Assembly: GCA_902489925.1 (NCBI GenBank)
Contig: CABUBX010000063.1
Span: 1 to 11,778 of the forward strand
DNA: 11,778 nucleotides
DNA from: an uncultured Lachnospiraceae bacterium
GTDB taxonomy: Bacteria > Bacillota > Clostridia > Lachnospirales > Lachnospiraceae
Reading direction: 5' to 3'
Under the pieces are notes generated by a model that was not told the DNA's origin, searched no databases, and saw only the letters and a list, made by a program, of their open reading frames with translations. Positions 1 to 6,603 of this stretch are shown piece by piece (the first letter of the stretch is position 1; each line of letters opens with the position of its first letter). The translations under genes and the position numbers were made by a program.

Positions 1-353
1 CTGCTATGTGAAAATGTAAATTGCTCAAAAACGAAGGTTAAGACGCCCCCCCCCGCAAGAAATGCAGTCGTATATAATGTAATAAAATAACAAATTCCTC
101 TTTCTATATTTTGCACCTTAAAAGCAATCATAAGCATCGAAGCCGGCAAAATAAAATAACCGGCCGGCACAGACAGCCACGGAAGAAGCTTCAGGCTGTA
201 AAGTGCGAGACTTCCGGCTGCGCCTACGGCTGCCGCTAACAGAATACGGCATCTGCCGCCCAAAATCCGGCATGCTTTTTTTACGGCTGTCAGAAGAAAA
301 AGATTCATTAATAAATTAATACCAAATTGAATGTCTACATAAAAAGCAGGCAC
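1..353 (-). CDS. spoIIGA: SpoIIGA, sporulation sigma-E processing protease, N-terminal part (partial)
   Basis: The reading frame gives about 117 residues and runs off the left edge. It begins V-P-A-F-Y-V-D-I-Q-F-G-I-N-L-L-M-N, the Y-[VIL]-D-x-x-x-x-x-N pattern at the start of SpoIIGA membrane domains. Several hydrophobic helices follow, with an A-G-G-G motif near residue 100, where the B. subtilis protein has MGGG. SpoIIGA is a membrane aspartic protease that removes the pro-sequence of sigma-E in the mother cell; its protease domain would lie outside the window. Position directly after ftsZ matches many Bacilli and Clostridia, where sigE comes next. The only usual start codon in frame after an upstream stop is GTG at 351-353, but it lies inside the GGGAGGTG Shine-Dalgarno-like element (351-358), so the start is uncertain. 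Nine consecutive G (coding strand) occur at 46-54. Family call is confident; start and intactness are not. Confidence 0.85.
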   Translation of the reverse strand, partial: MPAFYVDIQFGINLLMNLFLLTAVKKACRILGGRCRILLAAAVGAAGSLALYSLKLLPWLSVPAGYFILPASMLMIAFKVQNIERGICYFITLYTTAFLAGGGVLTFVFEQFTFSHS

Positions 354-373
354 CTCCCTATTTGCTTGCCCAT

Positions 374-406
374 ATTATACAGCTTATCCGAAAAATATTT
401 TGTCAA
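374..406 (-). promoter_or_regulatory. Candidate Spo0A-activated spoIIG promoter
   Basis: On the minus strand TTGACA (401-406) and TATAAT (374-379) both match the sigma-A consensus perfectly, but they are 21 bp apart instead of 17. The spoIIG promoter of B. subtilis is known for a similar overlong spacer (22 bp) and needs Spo0A~P to work with sigma-A RNA polymerase. The predicted transcript would start near 367, just upstream of the spoIIGA Shine-Dalgarno at 351-358. The hexamers and spacing are seen directly; Spo0A dependence is inferred from the match to the known promoter design. Confidence 0.65.
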
Positions 407-408
407 AA
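399..408 (+). promoter_or_regulatory. Candidate Spo0A box overlapping the spoIIG -35
   Basis: TTTGTCAAAA on the plus strand fits the Spo0A-box pattern TTTGTCRAAA and lies across the -35 hexamer of the spoIIGA promoter. In B. subtilis spoIIG a Spo0A site also overlaps the -35 region. Binding is inferred. Confidence 0.5.
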
Positions 409-442
409 GCCGTGCCCTTTATAAAAAATTATTTCCTTTAAA

Positions 443-449
443 TTCGACA
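443..449 (-). promoter_or_regulatory. Candidate upstream Spo0A box
   Basis: The minus strand reads TGTCGAA, the exact core of the Spo0A box (TGNCGAA), about 76-82 bp upstream of the predicted spoIIGA start of transcription. Known spoIIG control regions have both an upstream site and a site near -35, so the pair is suggestive. A 7-mer alone is weak evidence. It lies just beyond the U-tract of the ftsZ terminator. Confidence 0.45.
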
Positions 450-452
450 CTG

Positions 453-498
453 AAAAAAAATAAAGCCGCCGCAGATACTTTCGCATCCACGACGGCTT
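453..498 (-). terminator. Rho-independent terminator after ftsZ
   Basis: The two 9-nt arms at 490-498 and 463-471 pair fully in RNA, with one G-U pair, around an 18-nt loop. On the coding strand they are followed by T-A and then eight T (453-460). It starts 15 nt beyond the ftsZ stop. It would end the dcw transcript and separate it from spoIIGA. Confidence 0.8.
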
Positions 499-513
499 AT
501 AGCTTACACTTAT

Positions 514-1626
514 TTACTTTTTCTGTAAAAAGCTTGGAATCTGTAATGTACTTTCACGTCTCGGTGAGAATGTCGGCTGAGCAGCTGTCTGGCTTCTGAA
601 TGCTGTGCTTGCTGAACCGGTAAATCCCGGTCTCTCAGCTTTCTTTGCATAGCCTGTATCCTGACCTGCACTTGCCTGTTCCTCAAGTCCTGTAGCAATA
701 ACTGTAATTTTTGCTGTATCAGCTTCTGATTCGTCATACATCGCACCGAAGATAATGTTTGCAGACTCACCTGCAAGTTCTTCAACATATGTCGCTGCCT
801 CATTAGCCTCAATAAGTCCGATATCACCGGAAATATTGATGATGATGTCTGTCGCACCCTCAATTGTTGTCTCAAGCAGAGGGCTTGTGATTGCCTGCTT
901 TACAGCGTCAATCGCTTTGTCATCGCCATGGCCTTCACCGATACCGATATGTGCAATGCCTTTATCCTTCATAACTGTCTGGATATCTGCGAAGTCAAGG
1001 TTAATTAAGCCCGGAAGGTTAATTAAGTCTGTAATACCCTGAACACCCTGCTGTAATACTTCATCTGCCTTCTTTAATGCTTCAGGCATAGAAGTTCTTC
1101 TGTCTACAATTTCAAGAAGCTTATCGTTAGGGATAACGATTAATGTATCAACACTCTCTTTTAACTTATCAATACCTGCGTTGGCATTGGCCATACGCTG
1201 TTTTGCCTCAAATCTGAAAGGCTTTGTAACAACGCCGACAGTTAAGATACCCATCTCTTTTGCGATACTTGCAACAACCGGTGCTGCACCTGTACCTGTA
1301 CCGCCGCCCATACCGCATGTTACAAATACCATGTCGGCACCTTTAATGAGCTCTGTTAAATCTTCTACACTTTCCTCTGCAGCCTTTGCACCAACTTCAG
1401 GTTTAGCGCCTGCGCCAAGACCCTTTGTCAATTTCTCTCCAATCTGTACAAGCTTTGTTGCCTTACAGAGCTGAAGCGCCTGTTTATCTGTATTCACTCC
1501 GACGAATTCTACGCCGACGATACTTTCCTCAACCATGCGGTTTACTGCGTTATTGCCGGCACCGCCGACACCAATAACTAAAATTTTTGCTGCTGCGTCC
1601 ATTTCATTTGTCTTTATCTCAAGCAA
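514..1626 (-). CDS. ftsZ: Cell division protein FtsZ
   Basis: This is the tubulin-like GTPase (370 aa) that polymerises into the cytoplasmic Z ring and recruits the division machinery. The nucleotide-binding N-terminal domain starts with the G-V-G-G-A-G-N-N loop (residues 19-26) and carries the tubulin signature GGGTGTG at 107-113. The catalytic T7 loop is N-L-D-F-A-D-I at 209-215. After about residue 315 comes a short variable linker, and the C-terminal peptide LQIPSFLQKK is the usual anchor-binding motif for FtsA, SepF or ZapD-like partners. The start is TTG at 1624-1626, supported by AGGAGG at 1635-1640 with 8 nt between; an in-frame ATG eight codons later has no such site. A candidate promoter lies in the 82-nt gap to ftsQ. 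It is the last gene before the terminator at 453-498. Confidence 0.99.
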   Translation of the reverse strand: MLEIKTNEMDAAAKILVIGVGGAGNNAVNRMVEESIVGVEFVGVNTDKQALQLCKATKLVQIGEKLTKGLGAGAKPEVGAKAAEESVEDLTELIKGADMVFVTCGMGGGTGTGAAPVVASIAKEMGILTVGVVTKPFRFEAKQRMANANAGIDKLKESVDTLIVIPNDKLLEIVDRRTSMPEALKKADEVLQQGVQGITDLINLPGLINLDFADIQTVMKDKGIAHIGIGEGHGDDKAIDAVKQAITSPLLETTIEGATDIIINISGDIGLIEANEAATYVEELAGESANIIFGAMYDESEADTAKITVIATGLEEQASAGQDTGYAKKAERPGFTGSASTAFRSQTAAQPTFSPRRESTLQIPSFLQKK

Positions 1627-1634
1627 GGGTACTT

Positions 1635-1640
1635 CCTCCT
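1635..1640 (-). promoter_or_regulatory. Ribosome binding site fixing the TTG start of ftsZ
   Basis: A perfect AGGAGG on the minus strand lies 8 nt before TTG (1624-1626). It favours this start over the ATG eight codons further in. Confidence 0.8.
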
Positions 1641-1676
1641 TTAATATTAATTGCCCTATTGACTTACTTAGTATAT

Positions 1677-1705
1677 ATAATATCGTCTTTTTTTAAAATA
1701 ATCAA
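1677..1705 (-). promoter_or_regulatory. Candidate sigma-A promoter for ftsZ
   Basis: On the minus strand TTGATT (1700-1705, 4 of 6 consensus bases) and TATTAT (1677-1682, 5 of 6) are separated by exactly 17 bp, in the AT-rich gap between ftsQ and ftsZ. A dedicated promoter would let FtsZ be made above the level of the rest of the cluster, as in other bacteria. AT-rich DNA can give such matches by chance. Confidence 0.5.
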
Positions 1706-1708
1706 CTA

Positions 1709-2632
1709 TTATTTGTTATCTTTTGAAAAAATTATATTTTGTTTTGTCGAATCGTAATCTTCAAGCAGTAAAGTGCCGCCCTCGGCCAGCACTTCCTGAG
1801 ATTTGAGCTCATTGTATGCAATCAGCTTATCGTCAATCTTTCTGCAAGGTCCGAGTTTTACCGTCACATTGGCTTTCGTAAATGAAAAATTGCCGCTGAT
1901 CTCACAAATAATGCCGTCTGCCTCCACATTGTACTGCTGCATGCTTAGGGCAAGCTTTAATAAATCAGCAAGCTGACCTTCATCTTCCGCCGGCAGCTTT
2001 TCATTGAGCTTTACAGTGCCGCTCATAGCCATGCCCGTTATCACAGGAATATTTTCCCGCGGCGAGGTAGAGCTTTCCACCACATTGCCCTCGTTGTCAA
2101 AAAACAGATAAGTGCCGTTATCCTCCACAGCACCGACAATAATCTTTTCGGTCACTTCCACACTCAGAGTTCCCGGACTTTTAATATGCACTGCAATTTT
2201 ATTTATAAATGGTATGCCTTCTGTAATCGGCTCACGATTTTTGAAAAACAAAACCAATGTATTTTTCGGAGTGCTCTCATAATTAATAAAGCTTAATATT
2301 TCTTCATCAGAATAATATTCATTGCCTTCTACCGTCACATTTCTGAGTTTAAAACCAAAAATAATAATACCCGCTGCTGCCGATACGCTGACAAGAAAAA
2401 TTGTTGTTTTCTTTAAAATCCTTACCCACAGTCTGTGCTCACGCCGCTTTCTGTGCGGTCTCGGCCTGTATACCTCATACGACTGCTGCTCAGACGCCTC
2501 CGTTTCCTCCGGCTCATATTCCGAATCTTCCTCACGGCTCATATCGTCCGCATAAAGCACTTCCTCCAAATCAATATCCTTGAGTTTTTCCGCCTGTTCA
2601 TTTTCTTTATTTAACTCTACTTCATCTTTCAT
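1709..2632 (-). CDS. ftsQ: Cell division protein FtsQ/DivIB
   Basis: This 307-aa bitopic membrane protein belongs to the FtsQ/DivIB-FtsL-FtsB subcomplex that holds and regulates the septal synthase. The cytoplasmic N-terminus is acidic (residues 1-50), then strongly basic just before the membrane (about 56-75). One transmembrane helix lies near 77-94. A POTRA domain begins immediately after, with L-R-N-V-T-V-E-G-N at 97-105, followed by the beta domain. Similarity outside POTRA is low, as usual for this family, so the call rests on topology, POTRA and position before ftsZ. I chose ATG at 2630-2632, 4 nt after the murA stop, because the frame open further upstream (to 2764) lies wholly inside murA. 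The ribosome binding site is poor, which suggests translational coupling to murA. Confidence 0.92.
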   Translation of the reverse strand: MKDEVELNKENEQAEKLKDIDLEEVLYADDMSREEDSEYEPEETEASEQQSYEVYRPRPHRKRREHRLWVRILKKTTIFLVSVSAAAGIIIFGFKLRNVTVEGNEYYSDEEILSFINYESTPKNTLVLFFKNREPITEGIPFINKIAVHIKSPGTLSVEVTEKIIVGAVEDNGTYLFFDNEGNVVESSTSPRENIPVITGMAMSGTVKLNEKLPAEDEGQLADLLKLALSMQQYNVEADGIICEISGNFSFTKANVTVKLGPCRKIDDKLIAYNELKSQEVLAEGGTLLLEDYDSTKQNIIFSKDNK

Positions 2633-2636
2633 CGCA

Positions 2637-3896
2637 TTACCCTGTCTTTCTTTCCTCAATCTGTGCCCCGAGCATTTGCATATCCCTGCAGATATCCTCA
2701 TACCCTCTTTGTATATAGATGGAGTCGTTAATAATTGTATCACCTTCTGCCGACAGACCTGCAATCACAAGAGCCGCACCGCCGCGCAAATCCTTTGCCT
2801 GCACTTTTGTACCGTACAGCGTGCGCCTGCCCCGTATTACCGCCCTGTTATTCTCTATAAGTATATCCGCACCCATTTTTGTGAGCTCTCCCGCTGTTTT
2901 AAATCTGTCCTCGAATACAGTCTCTGTAATGTGACTTATCCCCTTGGCTGTGCACAGACATGCCATTATCTGTGACTGCATATCTGTCGGAAAGCCCGGA
3001 AACGGACGCGTATAAATACTGTCAACACTATCCAGCATTTGCGGCCCTATCAGCCGCACACGCTTGTTTTGAATCACAATGCCGCAGCCCATCTCAGCGA
3101 ATACCTGAAGCACCGCTTTTAAATCATGAGCCCAAACATCCCAAAGCCGGACATCTCCGGCAGTGACTGCCGCAGCAGCCATATAAGTGCCGGCAACAAT
3201 TCTGTCAGATGCCAGCATGTATTCTGTATCTTTTAAGCAATGCACACCATAAATTGTAATCTTTGATGTGCCCATGCCATGAATATCTGCCCCCATTTTA
3301 TTGAGCAGCAGACATAATTCAATAATTTCCGGCTCTTTTGCCGCATTTTCAATGGACGTCATCCCTGCCGCCGTCACAGATGCCAGAATAATATTTTCAG
3401 TCGCACCTACACTTGGATATGGCAGCTTATGATTTGTTCCTTCAAGTCTTTTGGCCCTGCATGAAATACGCTCATTGTCTACAGACACGATACAGCCCAT
3501 CCGCTCAAATGCCGCCAGATGAAAATCAAGGGGCCGCCTTCCAATGACACACCCTCCCGGATAGGGAAGACTGACTTCTCCAAAACGTGCAAGCAACGCC
3601 CCCATTAAAAATACCGATGAGCGCATCCTTGCACCATATATCTTCTGAATATCCCAACTATCTGCCTGTGAGGAATCCACGCGCACAGCGCCCTCCTCCC
3701 ACTTGGCTTCACAGCCGAGACTTTTAAGTATATCGAGCATACAATCAACATCCGCAATTTTCGGACAATGATAAAGCTTTGTTGTGCCGCGGTTTAACAA
3801 AGCTGCCGCCAGCATAGGCAAGGCAGCATTTTTTGAGCCCTGTATCCGCAAATCACCCTTTAAGCCGTGAGCGCCGCTAACGAGCAATGATGTCAA
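2637..3896 (-). CDS. murA: UDP-N-acetylglucosamine 1-carboxyvinyltransferase MurA
   Basis: This cytoplasmic enzyme (419 aa, full length) transfers enolpyruvate from PEP to UDP-GlcNAc, the first committed step of peptidoglycan synthesis. The substrate-binding S-K-N-A-A-L-P motif is at residues 21-27. The catalytic loop P-G-G-C-V-I-G-R-R-P carries Cys115, the residue that fosfomycin alkylates, so the enzyme should be fosfomycin-sensitive at the target. The general base lies in F-P-T-D-M-Q near 304, and D-L-R-G-G-A-A-L is near 370. The start is TTG at 3894-3896, with AGGAGG 8 nt upstream. An ATG at 3898-3900 is out of frame and reads only seven codons. The gene is 102 nt after ftsW and 4 nt before ftsQ, the zone where B. 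subtilis carries murG and murB. Firmicutes often have two MurA paralogues; which one this is cannot be told from here. Confidence 0.98.
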   Translation of the reverse strand: MTSLLVSGAHGLKGDLRIQGSKNAALPMLAAALLNRGTTKLYHCPKIADVDCMLDILKSLGCEAKWEEGAVRVDSSQADSWDIQKIYGARMRSSVFLMGALLARFGEVSLPYPGGCVIGRRPLDFHLAAFERMGCIVSVDNERISCRAKRLEGTNHKLPYPSVGATENIILASVTAAGMTSIENAAKEPEIIELCLLLNKMGADIHGMGTSKITIYGVHCLKDTEYMLASDRIVAGTYMAAAAVTAGDVRLWDVWAHDLKAVLQVFAEMGCGIVIQNKRVRLIGPQMLDSVDSIYTRPFPGFPTDMQSQIMACLCTAKGISHITETVFEDRFKTAGELTKMGADILIENNRAVIRGRRTLYGTKVQAKDLRGGAALVIAGLSAEGDTIINDSIYIQRGYEDICRDMQMLGAQIEERKTG

Positions 3897-3904
3897 TCAT
3901 GACA

Positions 3905-3910
3905 CCTCCT
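3905..3910 (-). promoter_or_regulatory. Ribosome binding site serving the TTG start of murA
   Basis: AGGAGG on the minus strand is 8 nt before the in-frame TTG (3894-3896) and 4 nt before an out-of-frame ATG (3898-3900). The spacing fits the TTG better, and it is the same arrangement as at ftsZ. Confidence 0.7.
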
Positions 3911-3998
3911 ACCGGACAATATATACAATCAGAAAATTTTCTTTCCTGATGCCTTATACATTAATATATGCGGCGTCCAAAAAAAGGTGTCTGCCGAT

Positions 3999-5165
3999 TT
4001 ACTTTTGTGTTATGCCCTGCTGCTTAAACTTAATCTGCTTCGAAATCGATAAAACAATGCCGATTTCACAGAGCAAAAAGACGAGCGATGAACCGCCGTA
4101 ACTGATAAACGGCATCGGTATACCGGTATTTGGCATGGAATTTGTCGATACCGCAATATTAATAAGTACCTGCAGCCCGATATGTGTCATCACACCGACA
4201 ACAATCAGTGCACCGTATAAATCCGGGGCATTATTGGCGATAACCATACACCGCCATAAAAGAAGAATAAACAAAAGGATGACCGCTACTGCGCCAAAAA
4301 CACCCAATTCCTCACATATGATAGAGAAAATCATATCGTTATGCGCCTCCGGAAGATAATCCAGCTTTTGGATACTGTGACCGAGCCCTTTGCCGAAAAG
4401 CCCGCCCGAGCCAATGGCATAAAGTGCCTGACGTGTCTGATAGGCATTCGGATGGGTCTCTACATTAAGCCATGCCTCAATACGTTCCATACGATAGCCC
4501 TGCATCATCAGTCCGACCAGACCGAGACAGACAACAATGCCCATCATGGCAATAAACGGCTTATATTTATCGCTGGCTACAAAGACAATCACAAAAGTAA
4601 TTCCCGAAAGAACAATCGCTGTACTTAAGTTACTGATAACAACGAGAACAATAATCGGCAGTGCGATTGCCATCACTTTTATAACGCCCCATATATTCTT
4701 CAATTGATTTACAGTAATCGATGCAATATAGGACAAAAACATAATAAGCACGACTTTTGCAACCTCTGATGGCTGAATCTGAATACCAATATTAATCCAG
4801 CGCCTTGAGCCGTTGGCCTCAACACCGATTCCCGGCACAAACACAAGCACCTGAAGTATAATTGTCACAATATAAGCGAAAAATAAAAACTTCGTCCACA
4901 CATGATAATCAAACCGGGTAATAAAAAACATCGCCACAAAGCCCGCAACTGTAAAAAGTGCCTGCTTTTTTAAATAGAAAAGTGAATCCCCCTCCTTGAT
5001 TGCCGCTGAATATGAGCTTGTACTGTAAATCATCACAAGACCGAAGCCAATTAAAAACAGGACAATGAAAAGGAGTGTATAATCAAAATACTTCTGTGAT
5101 TTTGCTATCTTGCGCTGAACACGCTGCTGAGCACGCTTTTGTGTCTGCGCTGCTGTTGTTGCCAT
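3999..5165 (-). CDS. ftsW: SEDS peptidoglycan glycosyltransferase FtsW/SpoVE
   Basis: This 388-aa polytopic membrane protein has about ten hydrophobic helices and a basic, Gln-rich cytoplasmic N-terminus. SEDS proteins polymerise lipid II into glycan strands together with a class B PBP. Family motifs are in place: G-S-R-R-W-I near 119-124, Q-P-S-E-V-A-K at 131-137, the catalytic loop L-P-E-A-H-N-D-M-I-F with Asp277, and P-N-T-G-I-P-M-P-F-I-S-Y-G-G-S-S at 345-360. ATG at 5163-5165 has AGGAGG 7 nt upstream. It follows murD after 39 nt. The product could be the vegetative FtsW or the sporulation SpoVE; these are close paralogues and sequence alone does not separate them. It is the only SEDS gene here, yet two class B PBP genes lie upstream. 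Confidence 0.97.
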   Translation of the reverse strand: MATTAAQTQKRAQQRVQRKIAKSQKYFDYTLLFIVLFLIGFGLVMIYSTSSYSAAIKEGDSLFYLKKQALFTVAGFVAMFFITRFDYHVWTKFLFFAYIVTIILQVLVFVPGIGVEANGSRRWINIGIQIQPSEVAKVVLIMFLSYIASITVNQLKNIWGVIKVMAIALPIIVLVVISNLSTAIVLSGITFVIVFVASDKYKPFIAMMGIVVCLGLVGLMMQGYRMERIEAWLNVETHPNAYQTRQALYAIGSGGLFGKGLGHSIQKLDYLPEAHNDMIFSIICEELGVFGAVAVILLFILLLWRCMVIANNAPDLYGALIVVGVMTHIGLQVLINIAVSTNSMPNTGIPMPFISYGGSSLVFLLCEIGIVLSISKQIKFKQQGITQK

Positions 5166-5204
5166 GGCCTCACCTCCTCTGCCGACATATGCACCCGGGC
5201 ATTT

Positions 5205-6578
5205 TTAATCCTCAAGTGCATGAACATATTCCTTAAACATATCGCCCCGCTGCTCGTAATCTTTAAACATTCCCCAGCTTGCGCAGGCCGGAGATAAAAG
5301 CACCGCATCGCCGTCACAGGCTTTATCGGCACAAATCCGAACAGCCTCTAAAAGACTGTCTGCTCTCTCGATTTCATTAAATCCATGCTTTCTTGCACAG
5401 GCTTCAATCTTATCTGCTGTCGCACCGATAAGAACGAGCAGCTTAACCTTTGAGCCAAAGGCCTCAATCCATTCATCAAAGGTGACATTCTTATCATAGC
5501 CGCCGCCGATAATAAGCGTCGGCTTTACCATCGCCTCCACGGCTTTTATGGCTGCATCCGTATTTGTCCCCTTAGAGTCGTTATAATAATCAACACCTTT
5601 TTTTGTCGCCACATATTCAATTCTATGCGCAACCGCTTTAAAATGAATAAGTGTATCGTAAATAACCTCTGACGGTACATGAAAGCACTCGGCAATGGCC
5701 ACAGCCGCCATGATATTTTCCATGTTATGTATACCTAAGATTTTAAGCTCATTTTCAAAGCATATATGCCGCTTCTCACCATTCACAGTGCGGATAATCT
5801 CACCGTTTTCATAGTAGTATCCGTCTCGAAGCGCCCTCCGGCTGCTGAAAAAGATGACCTTTGCCTGGGTATTTTTTGCCGCGGCTCTTGTATATTCATC
5901 TTCATAATTAAGAACAACAAAATCCTCCGCCGTCTGATTTTTCATCACAGACATCTTCACGGCTGCGTAGTTTTCCATTGTATAGTGACGATTCAAATGG
6001 TCAGGTGTCACATTTAAAACAGCACTGACATAGGGATGAAAATTCTCAATCGTCTCCAACTGAAAGCTAGAAATTTCTGCTGCGATAACTGAATTTTCTC
6101 TTGTCTCAAGTGCACGCTCAGTATAAGATTTTCCGATATTTCCGACAACAAATACGCTGTCAAAATACGCCTTAAAAATCTCACCGAGCAGCGATGTCGT
6201 CGTTGTCTTTCCGTTTGTTCCGGTGATTGCCGCCACACGCCCTTTTGAAAATGCATAGGCAAGCTCAATTTCTCCCCAAAGTTTCACGCCGCAGGCTCGA
6301 ATATCCTCGACAAACGGGGCATCTACAGGAATACCCGGACTGATAACTGCAAGACTGCACGCACTGATGGTTTCCTTTTCAAGCTTTCCTAAAATAACTT
6401 CCAATTCTGACAGCTCAAGTCCTTTAGAAGCAAGCCGCTCTTTAAGGTTTTCCATATCCAAATCTTCCTTGCTGTCATACAAAATGACACGGGCGCCTGC
6501 CGCCCTCAAAAGCTTTGCCGCACCGAGTCCGCTGATTCCCGTACCGGCAACAAGCACCTTTTTATTTTTAAGATTCAT
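5205..6578 (-). CDS. murD: UDP-N-acetylmuramoyl-L-alanine--D-glutamate ligase MurD
   Basis: This cytoplasmic ATP-dependent ligase (457 aa) adds D-glutamate to UDP-MurNAc-L-Ala. The N-terminal Rossmann domain that binds UDP starts with V-L-V-A-G-T-G-I-S-G-L-G. The central Mur ligase domain has the P-loop G-T-N-G-K-T-T-T-T at 120-128, N-V-T-P-D-H-L-N-R-H at 189-198 and a lysine near 208 at the position usually carbamylated. H-N-M-E-N (284-288), H-R-I-E (318-321) and D-S-K-G-T-N (334-339) follow. The C-terminus carries the MurD signature L-S-P-A-C-A-S-W-G-M-F. The ATG has GGAGG 8 nt upstream. It follows mraY after 25 nt and is likely co-transcribed with it. Nothing appears missing. Confidence 0.98.
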   Translation of the reverse strand: MNLKNKKVLVAGTGISGLGAAKLLRAAGARVILYDSKEDLDMENLKERLASKGLELSELEVILGKLEKETISACSLAVISPGIPVDAPFVEDIRACGVKLWGEIELAYAFSKGRVAAITGTNGKTTTTSLLGEIFKAYFDSVFVVGNIGKSYTERALETRENSVIAAEISSFQLETIENFHPYVSAVLNVTPDHLNRHYTMENYAAVKMSVMKNQTAEDFVVLNYEDEYTRAAAKNTQAKVIFFSSRRALRDGYYYENGEIIRTVNGEKRHICFENELKILGIHNMENIMAAVAIAECFHVPSEVIYDTLIHFKAVAHRIEYVATKKGVDYYNDSKGTNTDAAIKAVEAMVKPTLIIGGGYDKNVTFDEWIEAFGSKVKLLVLIGATADKIEACARKHGFNEIERADSLLEAVRICADKACDGDAVLLSPACASWGMFKDYEQRGDMFKEYVHALED

Positions 6579-6603
6579 ATCTATTTCCTCCGATAAGTAA
6601 AAG

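Noticed and set aside
327..599. Plus-strand open frame of 90 codons across the ftsZ-spoIIGA gap
   Set aside because: It covers the terminator, the spoIIG promoter and the ends of two well-supported minus-strand genes. It has no family features and no convincing ribosome binding site.
510..875. Second minus-strand frame overlapping the 3' part of ftsZ
   Set aside because: It is the out-of-frame shadow of ftsZ, rich in Arg, Gln and Leu, with no domain.
2633..2764. 44-residue N-terminal extension of FtsQ
   Set aside because: It lies entirely within the 3' end of murA. The ATG at 2630-2632 directly after the murA stop gives the normal cytoplasmic head of the family.
3962..3998. Possible terminator after ftsW (short GGC/GCC arms around a T-run)
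   Set aside because: Pairing is interrupted and the T-run falls in the loop, not after a stem; it does not meet the form of a rho-independent terminator.
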